DNA from: CAVPMW01 sp963706515
GTDB taxonomy: Bacteria > Chloroflexota > Anaerolineae > Anaerolineales > UBA4823
Reading direction: 5' to 3'
Assembly (NCBI GenBank): GCA_963706515.1
Contig: CAVPMW010000030.1
Span: forward strand, 1 to 64,000
Length of the DNA: 64,000 bases
Part shown: positions 27,959 through 37,092 of the stretch, piece after piece
How positions within the stretch are numbered: position 1 is the stretch's first letter
Layout of the letters: each line of letters begins with the position of its first letter
The notes under the pieces: model-generated
Seen by the model: the letters and a program-made list of their open reading frames with translations, nothing else
What the model was told of the DNA's origin: nothing
Database searches by the model: none
Translations under genes and position numbers: made by a program

Positions 27959-27993
27959 ACAGGCACAAAGTGCTCAAATGGCTTTGTGCCTGT
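27959..27993 (+). repeat. 35-bp inverted repeat in the prfA leader
   Basis: ACAGGCACAAAG / CTTTGTGCCTGT, 12-base perfect arms and an 11-base loop, just after the predicted transcription start. Confidence 0.6.
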
Positions 27994-28037
27994 GATTGGC
28001 ATTATCGATGAGCTAAAGTTAGGAATCTACTGAGACT

Positions 28038-29108
28038 ATGTTAGATAAACTTGCTGGAATTGAAGAACGCTACGACGAGCTCAACCGGCTGTTGATGGAA
28101 GCCGGCGACGACTACCAGCGCGCCGCCGAGCTGAACAAGGAGCGCATCGACCTGGAGCCGCTGGTGAGCAAGGCGCAGGAGTACCGCCAGGCGCTCGGTC
28201 ACCTGGCCGAAGCTCAGGCGATGCTCGATACCGAAGAAGACCCCGATCTGCGCATGCTTGCCGAAGCTGAGCTGGCTGAGCTGGAACCGCGCCTGGAGCA
28301 GCTCGAGGCCGAGCTTAAATCCATGCTGCTGCCCAACGACCCGCGCGACCAGCGCAATGTGATCGTCGAGATCCGCGGCGGCACCGGCGGCGATGAAGCC
28401 GCCCTGTTTGCCGCCGACCTGTTCCGCATGTACAGCCGCTACGCCGAGCGCCAGAACTGGACGGTAGAAGTGCTCTCCCAGAATGAGATCGGCATCGGCG
28501 GCTTCAAAGAGATCATCTTCCTGGTCAAAGGTCGCGGCGCCTATTCACGCCTGAAATACGAGTCGGGCGTGCACCGCGTCCAGCGCATCCCGGTGACCGA
28601 ATCCCAGGGTCGCATCCACACTTCGACTGCTACCGTAGCCGTGCTGGCCGAGGTGGATGAGGTGGAGATCGATATTCCCGATAGCGATATCCGCATGGAT
28701 GTGTACAAATCCGCCGGCGCGGGCGGGCAAAACGTGCAGAAGAATGCCACCGCGGTGCGCATCACCCACCTGCCGACCGGGATTGTGGTGCAGTGCCAGG
28801 ATGAGCGCTCGCAGCTCCAGAACCGCCTGCGGGCGATGAGCATCCTGCGCGCCCGCCTGTACGAGATCGAGGAGGAGAAGCGCCGCGAGGAGCGCGAAGA
28901 GACTCGCCGCTCGCAGGTGGGCAGCGGCGAACGCGCCGAGAAGATCCGCACCTATAATTACCCCCAGTCGCGCGTTACCGACCACCGCATCAACCTCTCC
29001 ACTTACAACCTGCCGGCAGTCATGGATGGCGACCTCGATGAGTTCATCGACGAGCTGGCAACTCGGGATGAAGCCGAGCGACTGGCTGCGGTCGGGATGG
29101 AAGAATAA
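28038..29108 (+). CDS. prfA: Peptide chain release factor 1
   Basis: 356 residues, intact, the usual RF1 length. Domain 3 has RGTGGDEAALFAADLFRMY; the catalytic GGQ is in KSAGAGGQNVQKNATAVRI; the C terminus has YNYPQSRVTDHRIN. RF1 reads UAA and UAG and releases the peptide. It does not read UGA, which matters here because a UGA in the peroxiredoxin gene (33598) seems to be decoded as an amino acid. The RF1 stop-codon region, usually PAT, falls in the VTESQGRIHTSTATVAVLAE area. Followed 20 bp later by prmC, whose product methylates the GGQ glutamine. Confidence 0.97.
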   Translation: MLDKLAGIEERYDELNRLLMEAGDDYQRAAELNKERIDLEPLVSKAQEYRQALGHLAEAQAMLDTEEDPDLRMLAEAELAELEPRLEQLEAELKSMLLPNDPRDQRNVIVEIRGGTGGDEAALFAADLFRMYSRYAERQNWTVEVLSQNEIGIGGFKEIIFLVKGRGAYSRLKYESGVHRVQRIPVTESQGRIHTSTATVAVLAEVDEVEIDIPDSDIRMDVYKSAGAGGQNVQKNATAVRITHLPTGIVVQCQDERSQLQNRLRAMSILRARLYEIEEEKRREEREETRRSQVGSGERAEKIRTYNYPQSRVTDHRINLSTYNLPAVMDGDLDEFIDELATRDEAERLAAVGMEE

Positions 29109-29128
29109 TACCCCGCTCCCCTGATTCG

Positions 29129-29976
29129 ATGCTGTTAACCGTACTTGATGAAGTCAGCGCCCGGCTGGAGGGGCTAAGCGACACCCCCCGGCTGGACGCC
29201 CAGGTACTGCTGGCGCACCTGCTGGGCGTGAGCCGCACCTGGGTGCTGGCTCATCCTGAAGCTGGAGCTCACCTCCGACCAGCATACGCAGCTGATGGCT
29301 GCCCTCGTACGCCTGGAGTCCGGTCAGCCGCTGCCTTACGTGTTGGGCGAGTGGGAATTCTACGGGCTGACCTTCGAGCTCACCCCCGACGTGCTCATCC
29401 CCCGCCCGGAGACGGAGCTGCTGGTCGAGCAGGCGCTGGAGTGGCTGGCTGACCGCCCTGCGCCGCTCCTGGCAGCCGATGTCGGCACCGGCTCGGGATG
29501 CATTGCCATCAGTCTCGCCGTGCATGCGCCCCAGCTGCGCCTGCTGGCGAGCGACCTGTCCTGGCGGGCGCTGCAGGTGGCGCGCGGCAACCTCGCTCGC
29601 CACCGGGTTGAGGGTCAGATAAGCTTGCTGCAGTGCGACCTGCTGCCGCCGCTCTCGGTCCCCCTCGATCTGCTCGTCGCCAACTTGCCTTACATCCCCT
29701 CCCCGGTTTTGCCCGGCTTGAGCGTGAGCCTCAGCGAGCCGCCTCTCGCCCTGGATGGCGGGCTTGACGGTCTGGACTATCCTGCGCCGCTTGCTGCTCT
29801 CGGCGGCTCCCGGCCAGCGGCCATGCCTGGCGCCTGGCGGGCTGCTCCTGCTGGAGATCGAGGCCAGCCAGGGGCAGGCTGCCCTCTCCCTGGCGCGCCA
29901 GTCCTTCCCCGGCGCCGAAATTCGCCTGCTCCCCGACCTGGCGGGACACGACCGCGCGCTCTACGTACAGACTTGA
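29129..29976 (+). CDS. prmC: Release factor glutamine methyltransferase, two frameshifts
   Basis: ATG at 29129, in operon with prfA. N-terminal helical domain (LDAQVLLAHLLGVSRTWVLA), then after a break near 29265 LPYVLGEWEFYGLTFELTPD and LIPRPETELLVEQALEWL. The SAM-binding motif is ADVGTGSGCIAISLA, and the substrate motif NLPY occurs as VANLPYIPSP. A second break near 29790 moves the end to LAPGGLLLLEIEASQGQAAL and AGHDRALYVQT. PrmC methylates the GGQ glutamine of release factors. Confidence 0.93.
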
Positions 29977-30063
29977 TAAACTGCCGGCTTATCCCCCCTA
30001 AATAATATCCAAATCCTCCCTTAATCATTTTTAAATAAGTACCCGTTATACTTGCGGGAATTA

Positions 30064-30090
30064 ATCGAAAGGCTTGTGTTAGCCCTCGAT
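30064..30090 (+). other. Leader hairpin of the YceI lipoprotein gene
   Basis: ATCGA-AA-GGCT, six-base loop, AGCC-C-TCGAT. A TATACT -10-like box lies just upstream (30047-30052). Confidence 0.35.
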
Positions 30091-30124
30091 TTTTAGAAAG
30101 TTAACGAACCAAGGAGATATTACA

Positions 30125-30914
30125 ATGAAATTTTTGTTACCGATTAAACCGGTCCTGGTCCTGCTGTTGGCTGCAATGATTCTGGCGGCATGCGCCAGCC
30201 AGCCAGCCGCAGCGCCCGCCGGTTCCACTCAGCCAGCTGCGCGACTCAACCGCCGGTCAAGCTACCGAGCCTCCCGCTTCAGCCACCCAGCCGCCAGCTC
30301 AGGTCACCGATCCTCCCGCTGCCGCTACCCAGCCGCCGACTGAGGCAGCCCAATCCGCAACCTCCGCCCCCGCCAGCGGGAATGCTCTCACCTTGCAGAT
30401 CGTCCCAGGAGACAGCACAGTCAGTTACGAGGTCGGAGAGACCTTTTTCAATGAGAATAATCGCTTCAACCTGGCTAAGGGAATCACCCCTCAGGTCAGC
30501 GGCACGATCCAGGTTGACACGCAGAACCCGCAGAACTCCTCGATTGGGCCGATCACCATCGATATCAGCCAGTTCACCTCTGATAGCGGTCGCCGCGATA
30601 ATATGATCCGCAGAAATTTCCTGGAATCCAGTCGCTTCCCAACCGCCACCTTCACCCCTACCTCGCTCGATGGCCTGCCGGCAAGTTATACTCCCGGGCA
30701 GCCGCTTACCTTCAAAGTTACCGGCGACCTGACCGTCCGCCAGGTTACCATGCCGGTCACTTTCGATGTGACTGCCGCCCTGGACCAGGGCGCGCTGCAG
30801 GGCTCGGCGACCACCACGATCAACCTGAGTGATTTTGGGATTGTAGTAGAGATTGCGGGTATGTTGAAGACGGAGGACCAGGCCAAGCTGACTCTGAACT
30901 TCGTCGCGCGCTAG
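30125..30914 (+). CDS. YceI-domain lipoprotein, one frameshift
   Basis: ATG at 30125 after AAGGAGATATTACA. Lipoprotein signal with lipobox LAAC at residues 20-23 (LVLLLAAMILAACASQPAA), a Pro/Thr/Ala-rich linker broken by a frameshift near 30240, then a complete YceI barrel: STVSYEVGETFFNENNRFNL, ISQFTSDSGRRDNMIRRNFL, ATFTPTSLDGLPASYTPGQP, FKVTGDLTVRQVTMPVTFDV, ending TLNFVAR. YceI proteins bind isoprenoid-like lipids outside the membrane. Length about 263 residues when joined. Confidence 0.9.
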
Positions 30915-30933
30915 CATCCCCCTACGGCTGAGT

Positions 30934-30942
30934 TGGTATAAT
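30934..30942 (+). promoter_or_regulatory. Extended -10 box of coaBC
   Basis: TGGTATAAT. The 110-nt leader contains an ACCCCG / CGGGGT hairpin before the ATG at 31056. Confidence 0.5.
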
Positions 30943-31055
30943 AAAACTCTGTTCAACCCTGTACCCCGCAGGAGGCCTCAGGCGCCCTTCGGGGTCAGGA
31001 GTTGAGCGATCTCTGATCCTATTCGAGAAGACTGCTGAGGAAGGGGTGTCAGCAC

Positions 31056-32291
31056 ATGACCCAGCTCCTGCAGGGTAAGCGCATCCTCCTGGGGGTAACC
31101 GGCTCCATCGCCGCATATAAAGCGGCTGAGCTGGCTTCGAAGCTGGCGCAAGCCGGCTCCCAGGTCGATGTCATCCTCACCGAATCAGCTGCGCGCTTCA
31201 TTTCCCCGCTTACTTTCCAGTCCGTCACCGGACGGCGCGCCTTCCTCGATAGCGACCTGTGGGGCAGCGAAGGGCACGTCCTGCACATCGGTCTGGCGCA
31301 AGGCGCTGACCTTCTGGTGATTGCCCCGGCTTCAGCCAACACCCTTGCCCGGCTGGCTGCCGGCATGGCAGACAATCTTTTGAGCCTGGTCGCGCTGGCC
31401 GCGCAGTGTCCCCTGCTCGTGGCGCCCGCCATGGATGGGGGTATGCTGGCCCACCCAGCCACCCAGGCGAACCTCGAAATACTGCGGCAGCGCGGCGCAA
31501 CCATCCTCGGTCCTGCCGAAGGTCACCTGGCCTCTGGCCTGACCGGTCCGGGGCGGATGGTCGAGCCGCTCGAGCTGTTGGGGTACATCCGCCTGGCGCT
31601 GGGCCGTTCCGGACCGCTGGCTGGGCGCAGGGTGATCGTCACAGCCGGCGGCACGCAGGAGCCGCTCGATCCGGTGCGCACCCTGACCAACCGCTCCTCC
31701 GGCAAACAAGGCTTTGCTCTCGCTCAAGCTGCCCTGGACCTGGGCGCCCAGGTGACCCTGATCAGCGCTCCTGTCCCGCTCGATACCCCGCCCGGCGCCC
31801 GCCGCCTGGAGGTCACCACCGCACAGGAGATGCTCTCCTGCCTCCTGGACGAGCTGCCTGGTACGGACGTCCTGGTGATGGCAGCCGCTGTAGCTGATTT
31901 CCGCCCGGCTGCCGTCGCAGCCCAGAAGATCAAGAAGGAGGGCACGGTCCCCCCTATCCAGCTTGAGCGCACTGTGGATATCCTCCGTAAAGTTTCCGAG
32001 GTCAAATCTTTCAGCGGGTGGCCGCGCCTGAGCGTGGGCTTCGCTGCCGAGTCGCAGGATCTTCTGGCAAATGCCCGTCAAAAACTGGAGAGTAAGCACC
32101 TGGACATGATCGTTGCCAACGATATCTCTGCCCGCGACGCCGGCTTCAGTGTGGATACCAACCGGGTTACCCTGCTCTATGCGCCAAACCCTGCTCTCGC
32201 GACCCTGGTCGAGCCTCTGGAGCTGATGAGTAAGGAACAAGTCGCCCAGGTGGTCTGGGAGCGGGTAACCACCCTGCTGGCCTCGCTCTAA
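31056..32291 (+). CDS. coaBC: Bifunctional phosphopantothenoylcysteine decarboxylase / phosphopantothenate-cysteine ligase
   Basis: 411 residues, intact. N-terminal flavoprotein decarboxylase: ILLGVTGSIAAYKAAELASK, catalytic histidine region SEGHVLHIGL, IAPASANTLARLAAGMADNL and PAMDGGMLAHPATQANL. C-terminal ligase: VIVTAGGTQEPLDPVRTLTN, NRSSGKQGFALAQAA, VLVMAAAVADFRPA and KIKKEG. Makes 4'-phosphopantetheine for coenzyme A. The stop overlaps the next start as TAATG, so the two genes are translationally coupled. Confidence 0.96.
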   Translation: MTQLLQGKRILLGVTGSIAAYKAAELASKLAQAGSQVDVILTESAARFISPLTFQSVTGRRAFLDSDLWGSEGHVLHIGLAQGADLLVIAPASANTLARLAAGMADNLLSLVALAAQCPLLVAPAMDGGMLAHPATQANLEILRQRGATILGPAEGHLASGLTGPGRMVEPLELLGYIRLALGRSGPLAGRRVIVTAGGTQEPLDPVRTLTNRSSGKQGFALAQAALDLGAQVTLISAPVPLDTPPGARRLEVTTAQEMLSCLLDELPGTDVLVMAAAVADFRPAAVAAQKIKKEGTVPPIQLERTVDILRKVSEVKSFSGWPRLSVGFAAESQDLLANARQKLESKHLDMIVANDISARDAGFSVDTNRVTLLYAPNPALATLVEPLELMSKEQVAQVVWERVTTLLASL

Positions 32292-33175
32292 TGTTGATCT
32301 TGCGCCCGGTCCGGGCCGAAGACGCCGATCCGCTGTTTCCACTCGTCTATAGAACGCCGATCGCGGATACCCTCCTGTGGGATGGGCCAAATTCCCTCAA
32401 GGAGTTCCGCCAGAGCCTGGCTGAACGGGCCAGCAAGGTGGCGCGCGGCGAGCTGCACCTGTTCACCATGGTCGACGCTGCCTCCGATCAACCCCTCGGA
32501 TCCATCGATATCCGCCAGGAAAATCCGGGGTTCCGCGCCGATATTGGCCTGTGGGTCGGCGCTCCTTATCACGGTCAGGGATATGGCACCCAGGCTGTCC
32601 GTTGGGTAACCGCCTACGGATTTGAGAGACTGGGGTTGGAAAAAATCGACTCTTATGTCTTCGTCGGCAATTCAGCCAGCCGCCGGATCTTCGAGAAGAA
32701 CGGATTCCTGCTGGAAGGCACTATCCGCAGTGCAGATCGCAAGCGCGGCCAACCCATCGACGTCTGGGCGCTCGGGATCACCCGCAGCGATTACCTGGCA
32801 GCTGCCTCCCCGCAGGAGTGGATCGTGCACCTGTGCACCCGCTCGGAGTGGGCAGCGGCCCTGCACCGCGGCTACTATCTCACCCGCTCGTTGCAGGAAT
32901 TCGGCTTTATCCACTGCTCCCGGCCCGAACAGATTTTGCAGGTTGCCAACGCCTACTTCCGCTCGCAGCCGGATATCGTTGCCGTCTGGCTTTACCCGCG
33001 CCTGCTGATCGCCGAGCTGCGTTGGGAGCCGGTCGAGGGCGAGCTCTTCCCCCATCTTTACGGACCGCTCAACACCAACGCAGCTTTCGCGATCACCCCT
33101 CTGGTTCTCGCCTCAGATGGCTACTACAGGCAAATACCCCCTTCGCCTCCATTCCCCGGCGATCACCGGGAGTGA
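32291..33175 (+). CDS. GNAT acetyltransferase fused to a DUF952 domain
   Basis: 294 residues. The first 165 are a RimJ/RimL-type N-acetyltransferase: LRPVRAEDADPLFPLVYRTP, LWVGAPYHGQGYGTQAVRWV (acetyl-CoA loop) and VGNSASRRIFEKNGFLLEGT. From about residue 175 a DUF952 domain follows: IVHLCTRSEWAAALHRGYYL, FGFIHCSRPEQILQVANAYF, GELFPHLYGPLN. DUF952 proteins resemble glutathione S-transferase-like or ADP-ribosyl-type folds of unknown role. The fusion is continuous in one frame without a break. Substrate unknown. Coupled to coaBC by a one-base overlap. Confidence 0.85.
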   Translation: MLILRPVRAEDADPLFPLVYRTPIADTLLWDGPNSLKEFRQSLAERASKVARGELHLFTMVDAASDQPLGSIDIRQENPGFRADIGLWVGAPYHGQGYGTQAVRWVTAYGFERLGLEKIDSYVFVGNSASRRIFEKNGFLLEGTIRSADRKRGQPIDVWALGITRSDYLAAASPQEWIVHLCTRSEWAAALHRGYYLTRSLQEFGFIHCSRPEQILQVANAYFRSQPDIVAVWLYPRLLIAELRWEPVEGELFPHLYGPLNTNAAFAITPLVLASDGYYRQIPPSPPFPGDHRE

Positions 33176-33301
33176 GATCCTCACCTGACTGGAGAAGAAA
33201 CTTTAGAGATAAATCTGTAAGGTATTGGTGGGAAAATGCCCGGATTCTTATCGTTCATGCAATGGCAGATAAGGTAAAATTAAGTAAAATAGGTTCGAAT
33301 A

Positions 33302-33413
33302 TAGTAAACCCAACTAAGATTTTGAACTTAACCGACAACTCGAAATGGGTTTACTAAGGGGCAAACCGCCATTGCATGTTCCTGTGTATTCAAAATACTT
33401 TTGGCGGTTTGCC
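33302..33413 (+). repeat. Two tandem 54-bp inverted repeats before the peroxiredoxin gene
   Basis: First TAGTAAACCCA / TGGGTTTACTA (33302-33355), second GGCAAACCGCC / GGCGGTTTGCC (33360-33413), four bases apart. The first is nearly identical, inverted, to 50112-50170. Two TAAAAT boxes (from 33275 and 33285) lie upstream, so both hairpins would be in the mRNA leader. Confidence 0.7.
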
Positions 33414-33462
33414 AGGTTTGACTGTCGGTAAATTATTTTCAAAAGCAAAAGAGGAGTCTCGG

Positions 33463-34296
33463 ATGGCACTTCAGGTTGGACAGCTGGCCCCAGATTTCTG
33501 TCTGGATAGCCAGCTGGATAAGCTGATCCGGTTAAGCGAATATCGCGGCAAGTGCAACGTTGTCCTGGCCTTCTTCCCACTGGCCTGGACACCGGTTTGA
33601 ACGGCGCAGATCCCATCTTACCAGGTAGCCTTAGACCGGTTTGATGGGGTCCAGACCCAGGTTCTGGGTCTCAGCGTTGACAGCACTGCCTCACTGAAAG
33701 CCTGGGCGGAAAGCCTGGGAGGTATCACCTATCCGCTGTTGAGCGACTTTTATCCGCACGGAAAGGTGGCCTCTCTGTATGGCGTGTTGCGACCCGAAGG
33801 CTACACCGAGCGCGCCATCTTCGTCATCGATAAGCAGGGTATCATCCGCTACGTGGACGTTCATGATATCGATCTTCAGCCCGACAACGAAGTCTTATTC
33901 GGCATCCTGGATTGGCTGGAGCCGGTTGGCGCAGCGCAGTATGCTGCCCGGACCAAATCCCTGGCGGTTGCCGCGGCAGATGCCACAGCAGATGCTGCAG
34001 CAGTTGCCACAGCGACAGCCCCCGCTGCTGATCCCGCGCCTGAAGTGGAGCGCCCAGCCGACGTGATCATGTATTGCACACCCTGGTGCCCCGGCTGCCG
34101 GCGTGCCCGCGTCTTCTTCCGCGAGCACGATATCAACTTCGTCGAGATCAACATCATGCAAGATAGGACTGCCGCACAGCGTGTGCGCGACTGGTCCAAT
34201 GGAAAGGAAATCACACCCACCCTGGATATCAAGGGGACTATTGTGGTTGAATTTGACCAGGCACGCGTCGCTGCACTGTTAGGCATTAAAGTGTAA
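33463..34296 (+). CDS. Peroxiredoxin-glutaredoxin fusion, probable selenoprotein (UGA at 33598-33600)
   Basis: ATG at 33463 after GAGGAG. The N-terminal redoxin reads QVGQLAPDFCLDSQLDKLIR, then NVVLAFFPLAWTPV, an in-frame TGA, and TAQIPSYQVALDRFDG, VLGLSVDSTASLKAWAESLG, PLLSDFYPHGKVASLYGVLR, RAIFVIDKQGIIRYVDVHDI. In AhpE/Bcp-type redoxins the residue after TPV is the peroxidatic cysteine, so the TGA sits exactly on the catalytic residue, and both halves are in the same frame. An Ala-rich linker leads to a glutaredoxin domain with CPGC (YCTPWCPGCRRARVFFREHD). Total 277 residues with Sec at position 46. A SECIS-like hairpin follows the TGA, and selA lies at 46249. Reduces peroxides using the attached glutaredoxin as probable electron donor. 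The alternative is a point error TGC/TGT to TGA. Confidence 0.88.
33601..33651 (+). promoter_or_regulatory. Candidate bacterial SECIS element
   Basis: Directly after the TGA, GATCCCATC (33609-33617) pairs with GATGGGGTC (33643-33651; one G-U). Inside are a 2x2 internal loop, ACC/GGT, a bulged A and GGT/ACC, with the apical loop AGCCTTAG at 33627-33634, 26 nt after the UGA. Bacterial SECIS hairpins lie within the coding region at about this distance and carry a GGU near the apex; GGT is at 33624-33626. Confidence 0.6.
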
Positions 34297-34312
34297 AATA
34301 CAGGTAGAAGAG

Positions 34313-34741
34313 GTGGCGACGAGACCAGGATCACAAGGCAAGCAACGGTTGAGCGGGATTATCGTCTTTGCACTGCTCCTGCTGACTATTCTGCTCGCCT
34401 GGACTCTCTCAGTCGGACCTGGGCGGGCGGACGGCGGCGGGTTCCCTACCTCGACGAGTGCGCTTGTCTTCCCCACCTCGACGAATGTGGTCTTCCCCAC
34501 CTCCACGAATGCAGTCTCTTTCCCAACAGCGACGCTTCCTTTCCCCACCGTCATTTTACCCACCACCGAGGGGCAGGAAGTTGTAGCAGAGACGCCTGAT
34601 CCGCTATCGCAGATTACGCCAACTCCTGCAGCTTCGCCCAGCAGGTCGGGCCTGGCTTACCTGTGCTGGCCGATGGGCCTGGCGCTGATCGTGGCGGCTA
34701 TTATTGGTGCAACGTTTATCTTCAGGCGGGTCGTAGCCTGA
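34313..34741 (+). CDS. Small membrane protein with FPTST repeats
   Basis: 142 residues from GTG 34313. N-terminal helix LSGIIVFALLLLTILLAWTL, then a Ser/Thr/Pro-rich stretch with repeated FPTST, FPTSTN, FPTAT and FPT units, and a second helix GLALIVAAIIGATFIF with a short basic tail (RRVVA). The topology suggests a short extracytoplasmic loop between two helices, possibly O-glycosylated (inference). Low complexity makes homology calls unsafe. Follows the peroxiredoxin gene by 16 bp and may be cotranscribed. Confidence 0.6.
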   Translation: MATRPGSQGKQRLSGIIVFALLLLTILLAWTLSVGPGRADGGGFPTSTSALVFPTSTNVVFPTSTNAVSFPTATLPFPTVILPTTEGQEVVAETPDPLSQITPTPAASPSRSGLAYLCWPMGLALIVAAIIGATFIFRRVVA

Positions 34742-34910
34742 GGCCTGTCCGCTCGAATTGCGGTTAACCAGATATTTGAGTGCAAGCCAGCTTATACTCT
34801 CGCGCGCCCCAAAGCACGGACATCCGCTTAGCAAATTCTATGAGCCCATCTCTCTTGAAAAGCTCCTGGAGTATATAGTAAGATATTAATCCGTACAAGG
34901 ATATACATTA

Positions 34911-37087
34911 ATGCAACCATTCCGCGCCCGTACGACAGATCAATTCAACCTGCCACGTCGCATCAAGCGCTTGAGCGACCTTGCTTACAATCTCTGGTGG
35001 ACCTGGCATCCTGAAGCGCAGCGCCTATTCGCCAGGGTTGACGAGGAATTGTGGGAAAGCGCCTATCACAATCCGGTGGTATTTCTGCGTCAGGTACTTC
35101 CCGCCCAGCTGGCTTCTGCCAGCGTGAACCGCTATTACCTGGAGGTATACGATCGAACGGTGCGTTCCTTCGACCTGTACATGAGCAAGACCTCAGAAGC
35201 CTGGTTCGCAGAGGAATACCCCGAGCTGCGCCACCGTCCGGTGGCTTATTTTTCTTTTGAATTTGGCTTGCATGAATCCCTGCCGATCTATGCCGGCGGT
35301 CTGGGAGTCCTGGCAGGTGACCAGATCAAAGAAGCCAGCGACCTGGGCATCCCCCTGGTCGGAATCGGTTTTTTCTACACGGAAGGCTACTTCACCCAGC
35401 ACATCACTGAAGATGGCTGGCAGGAAGCGATATATAACCGCATGCACCTGGAAGATCTGCCCGTGCTGCCGGTTATGGATGAGACGGCAAGCCGGTGACC
35501 ATCTCGGTCGAGCTGCCCGATCGCGAGGTTTTTGCACGCCTGTGGGAGGTCCATATTGGGCGCGCCCCCCTATACCTGCTGGATAGCAATGTGGAGCAAA
35601 ATACACCCGCCGACCGCGCCCTCTCCGCCCGGCTTTACACCAGCAACGTGGAGCTGCGCGTATCTCAGGAGATATTGCTGGGGGTAGGCGGCGTGCGCGC
35701 CCTGCGCACACTGGGCTACAACCCCTCGGTCTGGCACATGAACGAGGGCCATTCAGCCTTCCTGGTCCTGGAGCGCATCCGGGAGCTGGTTGAAGCGGAC
35801 CACTCCTTCGAAGAAGCTGCCCAGCTCGTGCGCGAATCGAATGTATTCACCACCCATACCCCGGTCCCTGCCGGTAATGATGAGTTCCCCATGTGGCTGG
35901 CGGATAAATATTTCTCCCCTTTATGGCCGCAGCTTCAGCTCACCCATGATCAGTTCATCGAGCTGGCTTGCCATACGGTCTCCTGGGGAGATACGTTCAG
36001 CATGCCTGTGCTTGCCCTGCGCTTCTCGGAGGGTCGCAATGCAGTCTCCGAGCTCCACGGCCGCGTCTCGCGCAATATGTGGAATTTCTTATGGCCTGAC
36101 CTGCCGGTAGATGAAGTCCCGATCACTCATATCACCAATGGCGTCCACGCTGGCAGCTGGATCGGTCGCCGCCTGGTGGTGCTTTTCGACCGCTACCTCG
36201 GTCCGGATTGGATGGAGCATGTGGATGATCCCGAGCTTTGGGAGCTGGTATCCAATATCCCGGATGATGAGATTTGGGGTGTGCGCAAACATCTCAAACG
36301 CAAGCTGATCGCGTATATGCGCGAGCGCGCCCGCCAGCAGTGGGTGAAAGGCGGCACGCACCCGGTCCAGGTGGTGGCTTCTGGCGTACTGCTCGACCCG
36401 TACGCCCTCACCATCGGTTTTGCCCGCCGCTTCGCCCCTTACAAGCGCGCCAACCTGGTGTTAACCGATATTGAGCGCCTGCTGCAAATCATCGACCGCC
36501 CCGAAATGCCTGTCCAGATCATCTTCGCCGGAAAGTCTCACCCCGACCATGAAGGTGGCAAGCTGTTGATCCAGGAAGTTTACCGTACGGTCAAGCGCGC
36601 CGAAAGCGCTGGACGTTTGGTCTTCCTCGAGGATTACGACATGAACCTGGCGCGCTACCTGGTGCAGGGGGTGGATGTGTGGCTGAATACGCCCCGCCGG
36701 CCCAACGAAGCCAGCGGCACCTCCGGTCAAAAAGCAGCGTTGAACGGCGTCTTGAACTTCTCTGTCCTGGACGGTTGGTGGCGGGAGGGCTATAACGGCG
36801 TGAACGGTTGGGCGATCGGACAGGATGTGGATCTGGACGACCCAACCGTGCAGGATCGGGCGGATGCGGAGAGCCTGTATAATATCCTGGAAAGCGAGAT
36901 CGTCCCGCTCTATTATGATGTCAATTCCTCAGATGGAGTGCCGGTGGAGTGGATTGCCCGCATTAAAGAGTCCATCCGCACCCTGGTCCCCCAATTTAAC
37001 ACACGGCGCATGCTCAAAGAATATACTCAGCGCCTGTACCTGCCGGCCATGCAGAAACGCCGTGTTTTAGAGACCCCCGCGGATTAA
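34911..37087 (+). CDS. glgP: Alpha-glucan (glycogen) phosphorylase, GT35, one frameshift
   Basis: ATG at 34911 after AAGGATATACATT. About 725 residues of the short bacterial alpha-glucan phosphorylase type: LSDLAYNLWWTWHPEAQRLF, SFEFGLHESLPIYAGGLGVL, GDQIKEASDLGIPLVGIGF; a one-base loss near 35490 (DETGKPVTISVE expected), then VWHMNEGHSAFLVLERIREL, FTTHTPVPAGNDEFP, ITNGVHAGSWIGRRL, GFARRFAPYKRANLVL and the PLP-lysine region EASGTSGQKAALNGVLN. The usual GTSGMKA is GTSGQKA here. It releases glucose-1-phosphate from glycogen or maltodextrin. Confidence 0.94.
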
Positions 37088-37092
37088 CTCTC

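Noticed and set aside
33598..33600. The TGA as an ordinary frameshift or nonsense break
   Set aside because: Both sides are in the same frame and the codon falls exactly on the catalytic cysteine; other breaks in the window always change frame. A base substitution error is still possible.
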